This document shows positions 8,789 to 18,098 of a stretch of 64,000 nt of DNA, piece after piece (within the stretch, counting starts at the first letter, position 1; the number at the start of each line of letters is the position of its first letter). The position numbers were made by a program, and so were the translations under genes. Where the stretch lies: contig CAVWCW010000005.1 in NCBI GenBank assembly GCA_963753615.1, positions 124,001 to 188,000 on the forward strand, written 5' to 3'. The stretch is from CAVWCW01 sp963753615 (GTDB lineage: Bacteria; Pseudomonadota; Gammaproteobacteria; Chromatiales; Chromatiaceae). The notes under the pieces are model-generated. The model saw only the letters and a list, made by a program, of their open reading frames with translations, was not told the DNA's origin and searched no databases.

Positions 8789-9627
8789 CAACGGCCTCCG
8801 TACGAACCCTGAATCAGGTCGTCGGCCCGGTACTTGCCCAGGCTCTGGTCAATCAACTCCAAGTAACGGGCACGCCTGGCGCGCGGCAGCGACAGGATGT
8901 CCTGCTCGGACCAGTGATAGTGGAAGGCCAGGGTGTGGATCTCCCGATCCAACGTCCCGCTGTCGCCCAGCAGCCAGTCGTAGGGATCGATCCGCATCGC
9001 CTGCCCCAAGCCGCAGTGGGGGCAATCGACGCCCGCGCTCAGCCCCGCCTGGGGGGACATCCGGTCGAGCAGTTGATCCAGCTGCTCCAGATCGGCGCCG
9101 CTCAGGCACTCCACCGGCACCGGTTCACCCGCAAAGGTCATGAGCCGGGACAGCAGCAGGGTCTCGGCCCCGGTATCGGATTGCTGGGCGGCGATGAACT
9201 CCTCATCGGCCCCGCTGGGCACCCGCAGCCTCGCCTCGCCTATGCTCAGCTCGGTCGCGGTCTCGGGATAGCCCTCCCCCGCCGGCTTGAACGGCACCGC
9301 CTGGGGCGATACCTGGAACTGGATCAGCTCGCCGCAACCGCGGCAGCCGGTGGTGACCCAGCGCGGTGCGGGATCGATCAGGGCCGCCAACTGCAGCACC
9401 AGGTACTCCCGGTCGCCACAGCTCAGCGAACGCACCAAGCCCTCGTCCACCGCCATACCCGCGAGCTCGGCGAGACTGCCCGCCAGCACCTTAGTCACCT
9501 GCTGGGGCAGGTATTCCGCCTGGAATCCGCTGTCCGCCAGGATCCGTTCCTGCACGCCGGTCAGCGGAAGGAAACGGTAATCGCGGCGCAGCCTCCCGTC
9601 GCGGGGCAAACCACCTGGAAGCGGCAT
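8785..9627 (-). CDS. T4-type baseplate hub assembly chaperone-like protein with zinc-ribbon Cys pairs
   Basis: The 280-residue protein fits the T4_baseplate-like family found after the tube gene in eCIS and Mu-like tails. Features include an N-terminal DYRFLPLTGVQERIL, two CxxC-type pairs (GCRGCG near residue 94 and CPHCG near residue 202) that could bind one Zn, and a C-terminal DREIHTLAFHYHWSEQDILSLPRARRARYLELI helical region (written here as its continuous landmark DREIHTLAFHYHWSE and RRARYLELI). That end is typical of proteins that mature the baseplate hub. It follows the tube gene by 19 bp and overlaps the Pro/Ala-rich gene (GTGA). The exact family name is from memory. Confidence 0.65.
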   Translation of the reverse strand: MPLPGGLPRDGRLRRDYRFLPLTGVQERILADSGFQAEYLPQQVTKVLAGSLAELAGMAVDEGLVRSLSCGDREYLVLQLAALIDPAPRWVTTGCRGCGELIQFQVSPQAVPFKPAGEGYPETATELSIGEARLRVPSGADEEFIAAQQSDTGAETLLLSRLMTFAGEPVPVECLSGADLEQLDQLLDRMSPQAGLSAGVDCPHCGLGQAMRIDPYDWLLGDSGTLDREIHTLAFHYHWSEQDILSLPRARRARYLELIDQSLGKYRADDLIQGSYGGRW

Positions 9628-9646
9628 TTTCGGCAGTTCCCTGGGA

Positions 9647-10156
9647 TCAAGTCTCGGACGGCTCGGATACGGCGTTGTCGCGCTCCCAGCCCTCGTGCTG
9701 CAGGGTGATGGTCTGGATGCCGACCGCGTTCATCGTATTGGCATCGAACTCCGGCAGCGCCTGGTACTCGGACACCCAGGCCCGGAAAAGCTTATAGGAA
9801 ATGGCCACTTGGCCCTGCAGGTTGAGCACATTGATCACCACGTCCTTGCGGTAGTTGACCAGGGAGACGGCGCCGTCTCCCTGGATATTGTTGACCTGGT
9901 TGGCCCAGTTCTCGAATACCGGATCGTGGGACAAACCCTGCTCCAGGGTCACCGCCTCGTATTCGGTGCCGCCGGGCATAATCCGCTGATGAGACGGATC
10001 GCCGGCGGAACGCCATTTGACCTCGCTGACCTTCTTCTTCAGGGCGCCCATCTTCTGCAGGCCCGCAACCGGCTGGCCATCGATGACTACCTGGAATTTG
10101 AATGTTCTATAGGGATCGTAACGGTGAGCGTTCACCGGAAAAGTTGGAGCAGCCAT
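9647..10156 (-). CDS. eCIS inner tube protein (Hcp/gp19-like)
   Basis: This 169-residue protein is the tube subunit. The landmarks are YDPYRTFKFQVVIDGQPVAG, KKVSEVKWRSAGD, MPGGTEYEAVTLEQGLSHD and a C-terminal ITLQHEGWERD, matching the phage T4-like tail tube family used by eCIS. Subunits stack as hexamers to form the conduit that carries effectors. AGGAGG sits about 6 bp before ATG 10156, consistent with a highly expressed structural gene. It follows the sheath gene by about 56 bp. Length and frame are normal. Confidence 0.9.
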   Translation of the reverse strand: MAAPTFPVNAHRYDPYRTFKFQVVIDGQPVAGLQKMGALKKKVSEVKWRSAGDPSHQRIMPGGTEYEAVTLEQGLSHDPVFENWANQVNNIQGDGAVSLVNYRKDVVINVLNLQGQVAISYKLFRAWVSEYQALPEFDANTMNAVGIQTITLQHEGWERDNAVSEPSET

Positions 10157-10212
10157 TCCATTCCTCCTAGACTAAATGCGGTTCGAACCAGCACGATGCC
10201 GGGGAGCCAATG

Positions 10213-12081
10213 TCAGCTCTCCTCGCCTACCTTTTGCTGGATGCGCACAATTACGAACTCCGCCGGTTTCAGCGGCGCAAAGCCCACCATGACGATCACC
10301 TGCCCGCGGTCGATATCGCCCTGGGTCATGGTGTCGCCGAGCCCGCAGCGGACGAAATAGGCGTCTTTGGCGGTCTGGCCCTGAAATGCGCCGGCCCGGA
10401 ACAGGCCGTTCATAAAGGCGCCGATATTGGCCCGGAGAGACCCCCACAAGGGGTGCGCATTGGGCTCGAACACCGCCCACTGGATACCGCGGTAGATGCT
10501 CTCTTCGATAAACATCGCGGTGCGGCGCACCGGCACGTATCGCCACTCGGGATCGGCATTGGTGGACAGGGTGCGGGCGCCCCAGAACACCGAGCCGAAG
10601 TTGGGCAGCTTGCGAATGCAGTTGACCCCCAGGGGGTTGAGCTGGTCCTGCTCCAGGTTCTCCACCTGGAACTCCAGGCCCGCGGCCCCGGTTACCCGGG
10701 CCTCGACCCCGGCCGGCGCCTTCCAGACCCCGCGCTTGCCGTCGATCTTGGCCCACATACCGGCGGCAATGGCGGACGGGGCGACATCGACCGTCTTCGC
10801 CTTGTCCGGCGCCTTGTCCGGGTGGTACAGCGGGTTGGCCATCGCCACCCAGGGGTAGTAGAGCACCGAATAGGTGGAGGTGGGCAGCGCCATGGTGGTC
10901 ACGGTATTGGCGTTTTCCAACTCATGACCCGGGGGCGGATCGACGATCACGACCCGGTTTTTCATCTTGTCGCAGTGGCTCAGGGTAGCGCTGATCGCTG
11001 CATTGCCCGTGCCGCCCGCCGCCCAGCTCTGACCCGGCAGCACGATAATGCTGATGTCGCGGTACTTGCGCAGGGTGTTTTCGTACAGGGCAGTGTAATC
11101 CGGCGCGGTGGGGTTGGCGGCAACCCCGCCGGTCAACTGCACCCCATCGTCGTCGCCGTCCGCATCGCCGTCATCATTGGTGACCGGGTACTGGGCCGCG
11201 GTGGCGGCAGTGCGCACGTCCACGGTGACCAGGGCAGACTCGCCATTGATCACGCTCTCGGCGAAGTCCGGACTGTTGGCGTTCATCGAGACCGAAGTAA
11301 AGGACTCGTCGGCGGAGAAGGTGCCGTCTGCTATCCCGGGTGCCAACGTGGATATCGAAAACGAAGGAGATATTGCTTATGGTCGCGGCAATCGGGGTGC
11401 TGCCGTCGGTGGTATCGGTGAGCACCATGACGTCCGCGGCGAGCGCCGTCCTGGATGGTCAGAGTATCGGGGGTAGCCGGCGCCGCGTCCTCGTCGCTAA
11501 GATTTACCGGACCCGCCGCCGCCAGGGTCAGGGTCGGGGCCAAGGCGGGATTCGGGATATCGACCCGAACCAAGTTTCGATTTTGCGTTCACCTTGGTGG
11601 AGACGAAATCGGCCCGGGTGGGTTCCAGGGACAGTCCGAAGTAGCGCTCCGTCGTACTACCCGAGGTCAGGGTCAGATCGAACAACAAGACGGGATCGGC
11701 GGCCCGAACGTACAGACTGTCGCCCCAAGCCCCGGGGCTGGTTGCGCTGACCGTCAACACCCCGGCCTGGGAGCCGTCCTGCGCGTCCAGGGCGACCGTC
11801 GAGGAACTGGTGGCCCCGGAGGCCACGCGGCAAACGAAGGCGGCGCCGCCACCGTTCAGGTAGTAGGCCTGCAGCGCGAGCCCCATGGCGTCGCTTTCGC
11901 TGCTGATCGGCCCGAACTCCGAGACATAGTCGTCGAAATTGCCAATCAGCACGGGTTCCCCGATCGGCCCCCGGCCCGCCGCTCCGACAAAGGCCGCTAC
12001 CGAGGTGGCGACCCCCTCGATGGGGCGCGAACCGCTCGGAATTTCCTCCACATAGACACCCGGGTGCAGATAACTTGGCAT
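10213..12081 (-). CDS. eCIS contractile sheath protein (frameshifted)
   Basis: ATG 12081 (AAGGAGAGG upstream) opens MPSYLHPGVYVEEIPSGSRP, the classic sheath N-terminus, followed by VATSVAAFVGAAGRGPIGEP. Homology continues through three frame changes near 11570, 11430 and 11340 into the C-terminal frame with FWGARTLS, WRYVPVRRTAMFIEESIYRG, WAVFEPNAHPLW and FVIVRIQQ, which are textbook sheath motifs. The total is about 620 residues. This is the only sheath gene in the window. It contracts around the tube and drives injection. The middle region is beta-rich and repetitive; three shifts within about 230 bp make sequence error the likely cause, although real decay cannot be excluded. Confidence 0.85.
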
Positions 12082-12671
12082 GTTCCTCTCCTTAGCGTTG
12101 CAAATAGGCGCTCTCGGATAGCGGCCAGCTACCCGACGCATTTGCCTTGATGTGGTTGTACAAAGCGGATCAGTTCACCATCCCCGCCAGAACAGCGGCG
12201 GATGCCCCACCTCCGAGGATATTTTTTGGTTGTCCCTATGCCGAACCTTAGACGAGAGATTGTTAATTTCAAGTTTACAATTTGATTTCGGCGCACCGCT
12301 TCCCACGGCACTTAGGCATGTCGATAGCTGAGCCAGGGAAAGCCCTAGGAACGCATGTAAAAACCAAGGGCTACACCGAGCAAGAGGTGCGGCAGGGAGG
12401 ACCGGGACAGCGGCTCCGGGTGGCCAAAAGACCGAATGCCGATGTCGGGGAAAGCGCGCAGCGGCCCTCCATGGCGGAATCCGCATGGTGCAGGCCCGGC
12501 GCCGGAAACCCCCTCCCGGTGAAGTATCTGGACTGGCCAGGAAGACAAACGGGAGACCGGATGCCGCTGATGGGCAGGGTTGGTTGTCGACGGAGCGGCA
12601 GGCGGCCGACTAAGCGAGGTGCCCTGTCTGCAGTTTGGACGCAGCGGTGCTTACGGGAGCGCTGCGCCCCT
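12082..12671. other. 590-bp gene-less region upstream of the eCIS operon
   Basis: No convincing ORF is present. The stretch holds an AT-rich patch at about 12218-12295 in otherwise GC-rich DNA, about 140-210 bp before the sheath start codon. This is the natural place for the eCIS promoter on the minus strand. Short TTGTAA and TTGAAA elements occur in the patch, but I cannot assign a -35/-10 pair with confidence. The remainder toward 12671 is GC-rich and featureless to the eye. Confidence 0.35.
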
Positions 12672-13199
12672 TCAGTGCGGAGCGGGCCCCAGTCGATTCC
12701 CGTCTGCGTCGCGCAGACCGCTCAGAACCGCGTCACCGTCGTCGTCGACGCGCAGTTCTCCGAAGCGCGCATTGGCGAAGGCCTCCCACTGCCCTTCCTC
12801 GAAAAAATAGGCGTCGCTTGCCAGTCGCACCGTTTCCCCGCGCCTGCGGAAACGCAGGACCTGCTGGCTTTGGTCGAGTGGTTGCCCCTGGTCCAGGGCG
12901 ACGAAGCTCGCCTCACCGTTCGCCGCCAGTGCAACGACAACGCGGCCATCCGTGACGCCGGCCGGCTCGGCGGCCCGCGCCACCTGGTCGGCCATGGCAT
13001 AGCGCAGCGCCATGTAGTCGCCTTGCAGCAGAGAACGCGGGTCCCGCGGCGCCAACCGCAGCAGCATGATCCGGCCGTCTTCAATGATTCCCTGTTTGAC
13101 GACGATCTGAGTGTTGACGATCACGAGTATCCCCAGGGTCACTGCCGCGACGACCATGAGGCGTGTCTTGTCGGACAGGCGGGTCATTGACTCAAACAT
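12672..13199 (-). CDS. GDYXXLXY-domain membrane-anchored protein
   Basis: A 175-residue protein starts at ATG 13199, overlapping the DUF4401 gene end by 16 bp. One N-terminal transmembrane helix (LMVVAAVTLGILVIVNTQIV, about residues 14-33) is followed by a periplasmic domain with the defining motif GDYMALRY (about residue 60) and a later YFFEEGQ. The family almost always sits beside DUF4401 and DUF2157 membrane proteins, as here, and its biochemical role is not established. The trio probably forms one inner-membrane complex. The ORF is intact. Confidence 0.8.
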   Translation of the reverse strand: MFESMTRLSDKTRLMVVAAVTLGILVIVNTQIVVKQGIIEDGRIMLLRLAPRDPRSLLQGDYMALRYAMADQVARAAEPAGVTDGRVVVALAANGEASFVALDQGQPLDQSQQVLRFRRRGETVRLASDAYFFEEGQWEAFANARFGELRVDDDGDAVLSGLRDADGNRLGPAPH

Positions 13200-14290
13200 T
13201 GTCCAGCGCCCTGGGCCCCAGACGTCGCGAAGAGATTGAGGACGACCCACCGCGCCGTCAGGACGGCAACGCCGGTAGCGACCAAGGTAATGGACTTCGT
13301 CAACATGGTGACCTCGATGCCGTAAAAGTAGGTTGCCAGGAAGATGCCGAAGAGACTGATACCTGCGCCGATGAACGACTTGCTGCCGGATGCGGCACCG
13401 AGCATTACGACGATCAAACCGAGCAGCAATCCCGGCGCATTCCATGCACAGGCGATGATCAGGATCATCATGCCGTAACTAACCGCCAGCGCTCTTGCAT
13501 CGGCCAGGCCTGCAACCTTCGGCCAGATCAGCGTACCGAGATACAGGAACAGGCCGCCGAGCAGGATCGTCGATATCCAAGGCCGGGGATAGAACTGCAA
13601 GTCCACTTCCAGTTCCGGGAGAACGTATACGGTAGACAGCAGCAATACACCGCTTGCGCACAGCATCAACCCGGTCATCAGGGGTCGGGCGAGTGCGCCG
13701 TACTCGCTGCCGACCAATCTTGGCATCTGCTGCTGCAACAGGATCGAGCCACCGATAAAGGCCGGCCCCAGAACCGGCACCAGCGCATTCAGTTCCCAGA
13801 CATAGAGCAGCATCGTCAGGGAGCCGCCCGCCAGGAGCACCATGATCACGCGGTGGATGCGGTCGGGGAACAGAAAGAAGAGCACCGAGCTCACCACCAG
13901 CGCGAAGCCCAGGAAGATCTCGAACTCTTCATGGCCCACGGTTTCAGCAAAGCCGTAGGCGAACAGCGCCTGCCCGGCCAGGCTGGTTGCCAACGCGCAT
14001 TGCACCAGAAAGTCGTTGCGGGCGCGGCGACGAACCCAGATGGCGCCGACGATCAGCCCCAGTCCGATGACCGCGTAGCCGCCATCCATCGCCAGGCTAA
14101 ACCCGGCGACGAATCCGATCAGCAGGAGACTGGCGAGCCAGGCCCCGAAGCCGACCATCGCGCGGATGTACCAGGGCTGCGCGTCGGGTTGCCGCTCCAG
14201 GTATTCGAGCGCGGCATCGCCGTCGGGCAGCAGTTTCTCCGCCCGGAGACCCTCTACGAGTTCGCGCAGCGTCACCTGCCTGGCGCTCAT
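13184..14290 (-). CDS. DUF4401 multi-spanning membrane protein
   Basis: ATG 14290 overlaps the DUF2157 stop (ATGA). The 368-residue product has a short cytoplasmic N-terminus (SARQVTLRELVEGLRAEKLL, a DUF4401 hallmark) and about ten hydrophobic helices, for example MVGFGAWLASLLLIGFVAG, VLFFLFPDRIHRVIMVLL and ATYFYGIEVTMLTKSITLV. No catalytic motif is visible. It is the middle gene of the DUF2157-DUF4401-GDYXXLXY cluster, and partners probably assemble in the inner membrane. The frame remains open upstream to 15079 but there it is reading through the neighbouring frameshifted gene. Confidence 0.8.
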   Translation of the reverse strand: MSARQVTLRELVEGLRAEKLLPDGDAALEYLERQPDAQPWYIRAMVGFGAWLASLLLIGFVAGFSLAMDGGYAVIGLGLIVGAIWVRRRARNDFLVQCALATSLAGQALFAYGFAETVGHEEFEIFLGFALVVSSVLFFLFPDRIHRVIMVLLAGGSLTMLLYVWELNALVPVLGPAFIGGSILLQQQMPRLVGSEYGALARPLMTGLMLCASGVLLLSTVYVLPELEVDLQFYPRPWISTILLGGLFLYLGTLIWPKVAGLADARALAVSYGMMILIIACAWNAPGLLLGLIVVMLGAASGSKSFIGAGISLFGIFLATYFYGIEVTMLTKSITLVATGVAVLTARWVVLNLFATSGAQGAGQCLSQ

Positions 14291-15336
14291 GTCCCCGTCT
14301 CCCAGCGCCGCGCGACCTGGCGCAGCCACCAGGTGGCGCCGGCGACCTGCGCAATCAACAGAACGGCAAGAACGAGCAGGCCGCCGCTGCCCGTGAGCGT
14401 ATAGCGCATGAAAAACGCCGTGATCACCATGATCACCCCGAGCAGGCTGCAGGTAAGAATGAACAGGTCCTGCCGCCGCTGTCGGTAGTAATAAAGGGAT
14501 GCGCCGGTTGCGGCCAGCAGCAGGACAGGCGAGATCAGGCTCAATCCCGTCTTCTCTTCCAGGCTCGCCGACAACGATGATGATCAATGTCGGTATCAGC
14601 ACCGTGGAAAGAGCCGCGAATGCGATCAGTCGCGGAAACACTGTGCCCTGCATCCAGGCGACGCCGCGGCCTGCCCCGATTTCCCAAAACACCAGCGCCG
14701 CCAGGTTGAGCGCGAACAGGTAGCTCGCCAGGGTCGAGTCCATGACCGTGGTGCCCAGCCATACCAGCGGGCCGAGCAGACGCGCCAGTTCCCACCAGCC
14801 GTCGGGCGGGTGCAGCACTTGGGTGTAGTACATGATGACGGTCAGGTTCAGGAGCAGTTGCAGCAACATCCAGAGTCCGGCCTGGCGGCCGACGATCGCC
14901 CATGGCAGGATCAGCACCGCCCAGGCGAGAAAAAGGCCATAGGGATCGGCACCGGTCTGGTAAACCTGCCCGAACACGGCGAGCAGCGTCCCCGTGAGGA
15001 AAGCAGCGGCAAACAGGCTGGTCTCTGCCGGCGATGGAATCGAGACCGAAGCGCCATGCCGCGACCGCCGCCGCAACAATGCCGCCCTCGATCAGGGCGA
15101 ACTTGGCCATGTGGCTCGAGATCGGCCCAGTTCCAGGCGAAGAAGGCGGCGATGCCGGCGACGATCAGCGCTGCGCCGACGGCGATCAGGAACCGATCGA
15201 TATAGCGCAGCCAACCGGCCCGGTCCGGTGTCAATCGCGCAATCTCCGTCGCCCGTCGGTAGGCAGCCGGGCTCAGCTTGAGCTGCTGAGCCATTTCCAG
15301 CACGCTGGAGTATCCCGCTTCGGTCTCTTTGTACAT
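14287..15336 (-). CDS. DUF2157 membrane protein (frameshifted)
   Basis: ATG 15336 opens MYKETEAGYSSVLEMAQQ; the first helix is FLIAVGAALIVAGIAAFFAW, the DUF2157 start. The frame changes near 15110 (MAKFALIEGGIVAAAVAAW), near 15040 (SLFAAAFLTGTLLAVFGQVYQTGAD, landmark AVFGQVYQTGAD) and near 14575 (LSLISPVLLLAATGASLYYY) before ending at 14287. GQ.YQTGAD.Y.LF..WA is a strong DUF2157 signature. The corrected product is about 350 residues with some ten helices. Function unknown; the two downstream genes are its constant partners. All three shifts look like one-base errors. Confidence 0.72.
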
Positions 15337-15441
15337 ACCGCGTCCTAAAGAGATGGAGGCGCAGAGACCCGCGCCAAAGACCCGCAAAAGAAAAGCCATC
15401 CCTGGCTTCTCTTGGTGCGTCCTCTGGACGCGATTGCGCTA

Positions 15442-16923
15442 TTAATACTGGCCGGTACTCGGTCCGCGCTCCGGGGCCGTGCCAGCGATCAAGCTGACGA
15501 CATAGTCGTAGGCACGGTCACCGAAGACGTCGCAGAGCTTCACGCTCTCGTCCACCGCGGACTGAAAATGAACGCCGGCCCAAACCCGGCTCTGGCCGCA
15601 ATCGGCTGCGAAATCGGCCCAGGTGTCGAAGACTATGGTGGTGTCGACCGCAGGCGTGATGCCGGGCTCGACACGGGACGACCCCGCCGGTCGGTTCACA
15701 GGATACCCCAGCAGATCGCCATTGGGCAGGAACAGGCGCGCGGACTGGGCATGGGCCGCACAAAAACACGAAGAGGCGGAGGGATATTCCGGGTGGTCGG
15801 CCTCCTCCAGATAGCTGTTCCACTGGCTCGCCGGGAGGTCGGTCACGGTACCTTGTCCCGGCCCACCCCATGCGGTTACTGGCTGATCTCCGTAGATATG
15901 GCGAATTGCGCTGAACGGGCGAACCGCGTCGTATTCAAGCTTCCATCCCCAGATCACGATGCCCGCATCGAACGCCGCCATATTGGTGAGGAAGTCCAAA
16001 TGGATAAAGTCCAACAGTGACAGCCCTTGCGATTGGGCGGCAAAAACCGCGGAAAACCCCAAGCTCTCGATCTTGTTGTCGAACAACTCGGCTTTTAGTT
16101 TCCGTTCGTCGGTCAGGTTCGCCGATGCCTGCAGTACTTCGTCCGCCTGTTGTCTGTAGATGGCCTTGGGCGCCTTCTTGCTGTTGACGGGCGGCGGTAC
16201 GTAAAAGGCCGCGGGGTCGGCATAGGAGTAGGGCTCCACGAAAGCGTATTGGGGCGTCACGAACTGCTGTACCTTGTAAATCCCGGTGCCCTGACGTTGC
16301 AGGTCAGGCTGCCAGCGCGACGGCCGCTTGAGTTCGTAAGCCGTGTTGACCGGCTCATAGCCCGTATAGTCCCGGTAGGGAGTCGGGTTGTAGAGGCGCC
16401 CGCCCTCGAAGCCGAGCTGATTCATGCCGTCGTTCTCCCGGCCCGCAACGACTCCCTCCCCTGCCAGGTTACCCAAGCCGATTGGCGTGGTCGGATCCTT
16501 GGAATCGTCGTCCGGGTCGAGACCCAGATTCAACAGCATGTCGCGCCAAGTCTGCTCCTGATTCGGCAGCAGGCTCATGAAAACATGGTAAGAGGCGTAT
16601 AGAAGCGCGATGTTGGGGTTGCGGTTGGTCGCCGATTCCTCCGCCGGACGCCTACCGAGGCGGGTGTAAACGCCGACAGCGGTCGGGTGGTAGGGTGCGG
16701 TAGCGTCGAACCAGGAATTGGTCGTCATCGTCGTGACGCGCAGCACCAGCGTCGCGTCACCCCCCGAGGGCGAGACGTCGGTGAAGATCACAGGGGCGAC
16801 GGTCGGAATCACTATTTCTACCGCCGCGTTGCCGTTGTCGAAATCGAAGCCGTTGGCAGCCATCGGGGTCTGCAGCAAGACCAGCGACAATGCCAGAATT
16901 GGAAGAATCCTCGCTCTTATCAT
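15442..16923 (-). CDS. secreted vanadium-dependent haloperoxidase/PAP2-fold protein, atypical active site
   Basis: This 493-residue protein begins with a signal peptide (ILPILALSLVLLQTPMAANG). The C-terminal half has the vanadium chloroperoxidase/PAP2 arrangement: WKLEYDAVRPFSAIRH (Lys and Arg-Pro anchor), DHPEYPSASSCFCAAHAQ in place of the P-S-G-H motif, and SRVWAGVHFQSAVDES (the R...H element). The His of the PSGH motif is replaced by Ser, so classic vanadate or phosphate chemistry is uncertain, although the final Arg and His remain. It stands alone, far from other oxidative genes. The superfamily call is reasonably safe; the substrate is not known. Confidence 0.68.
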   Translation of the reverse strand: MIRARILPILALSLVLLQTPMAANGFDFDNGNAAVEIVIPTVAPVIFTDVSPSGGDATLVLRVTTMTTNSWFDATAPYHPTAVGVYTRLGRRPAEESATNRNPNIALLYASYHVFMSLLPNQEQTWRDMLLNLGLDPDDDSKDPTTPIGLGNLAGEGVVAGRENDGMNQLGFEGGRLYNPTPYRDYTGYEPVNTAYELKRPSRWQPDLQRQGTGIYKVQQFVTPQYAFVEPYSYADPAAFYVPPPVNSKKAPKAIYRQQADEVLQASANLTDERKLKAELFDNKIESLGFSAVFAAQSQGLSLLDFIHLDFLTNMAAFDAGIVIWGWKLEYDAVRPFSAIRHIYGDQPVTAWGGPGQGTVTDLPASQWNSYLEEADHPEYPSASSCFCAAHAQSARLFLPNGDLLGYPVNRPAGSSRVEPGITPAVDTTIVFDTWADFAADCGQSRVWAGVHFQSAVDESVKLCDVFGDRAYDYVVSLIAGTAPERGPSTGQY

Positions 16924-17312
16924 TTTCGTTCCCCGAGCTTATGATGCGTATGTGTCATCGGTTCTGAAGGTTCGGATATCGATCTCGCGGAGGTCGATGC
17001 AACCGCTCTGCACGTATTGCAGCCCGCCTCGACGATCGACACGAAAGAAGCTTAGTATTTCAGTAGGGAATAACAAGGGTACAGAATTTCGGCGAGATCC
17101 GACTCGATCGATAGGTTTGAATTCCGGTAGATCTTGCCTGAAGTAGCTTCCGAGCCCGGCTCGCCGGTACGGCCGCGCTCAGCGGCAGCGGCCCATCCGA
17201 CAAGCTGGGGCTGCCCCGGGAGATGGGGTACACTTTGGCTCCACCGGAACCCCGGGCTTGCGCTGCTTAAGGGCCAGATATCCCCTCCGAAACCGACTGT
17301 CGATCGCACCCC
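16924..17312. other. 389-bp divergent intergenic region
   Basis: This lies between the minus-strand peroxidase-like gene and plus-strand mtgA, so it should contain both promoters. I see no RNA gene, strong hairpin or convincing ORF. A moderately AT-rich patch (about 17040-17130) is the only compositional feature. Confidence 0.3.
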
Positions 17313-18004
17313 ATGAAACGAATTACCCGCTGGTTGGCCTGGAGCCTGCTCGCCTTTGTTCTGATCAGCCTGCTGCCGGTGCTGACCTGGCGCTGGCTGC
17401 CGCCGCCGAGTTCGGCCGTGATGCTGGCGGAGACCCTGAACCTTGGCAGCTCACCCGGACTACCGCTGGGTTCCCTTGGAGCGCATCGCACCGGAAGCAG
17501 CGCTGGCGGTGGTAGCGGCCGAGGACCAGAGATTCCCCCAGCACTCCGGCTTCGACTTCGCCGCGATCCAGGCCGCCCTGCGCCACAACGCGGCCGGCGG
17601 CCGCCTGCGCGGCGCCAGCACCCTGACCCAGCAAGTGGCCAAAAACCTTTTTCTTTGGCAGGGCCGGAGCTATCTGCGCAAGGGCCTGGAGGCCTGGTTC
17701 ACGGCCCTGCTGGAACTGATTTGGCCGAAGCGTAGCGATTCTGGAGGTGTATCTGAATATCGCCGAGATGGGCGAAGGAATTTTCGGCGCAGAGGCCGCC
17801 AGCCAGCGCTTCTTCCAGCGCCCGGCCACGGAACTGGGGCGCTTCCAGGCGGCCCTGCTGGCGGCGGTACTCCCAAATCCCCGGCGCTACCGGATCGACC
17901 GGCCGTCGGCGACGGTGCTGGAGCGCCGTGACTGGATACTGCGCCAGATGGGCCAATTGGGCGGGGTCGCCTACCTGGGGGAACTGCTGGCACCCGACGG
18001 ATGA
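17313..18004 (+). CDS. mtgA: monofunctional biosynthetic peptidoglycan transglycosylase (frameshifted)
   Basis: ATG 17313 opens MKRITRWLAWSLLAFVLISL, a single membrane anchor. A shift near 17445 continues into the glycosyltransferase 51 domain: VPLERIAPEAALAVVAAEDQ (catalytic Glu in AAEDQ.F..H.GFD) and GASTLTQQVAKNLFLW. Another shift near 17735 gives the last part, YLNIAEMGEGIFGAEAAS, RFFQRPATEL and LAAVLPNPRRYRI. Corrected length is about 230 residues, normal for MtgA. It polymerises lipid II glycan chains in the periplasm. Both breaks are single-base and flanked by uninterrupted homology. Confidence 0.85.
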
Positions 18005-18098
18005 CTCGGTGTGGTTCCTTCTGCGGTAACGCTGCACCACAATGCGGGAAGCCCGCCGGCGCGGGCGGGCATCGTGTTTGTTCGCATGGACTCCTATT

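Noticed and set aside
10210..11421. A 403-codon plus-strand ORF
   Set aside because: It is antisense to the sheath C-terminal region, which carries unmistakable sheath motifs.
13163..14404. A 413-codon plus-strand ORF
   Set aside because: It is antisense to the DUF4401 membrane protein and is Gln/Arg-rich, as expected for the reverse of hydrophobic helices.
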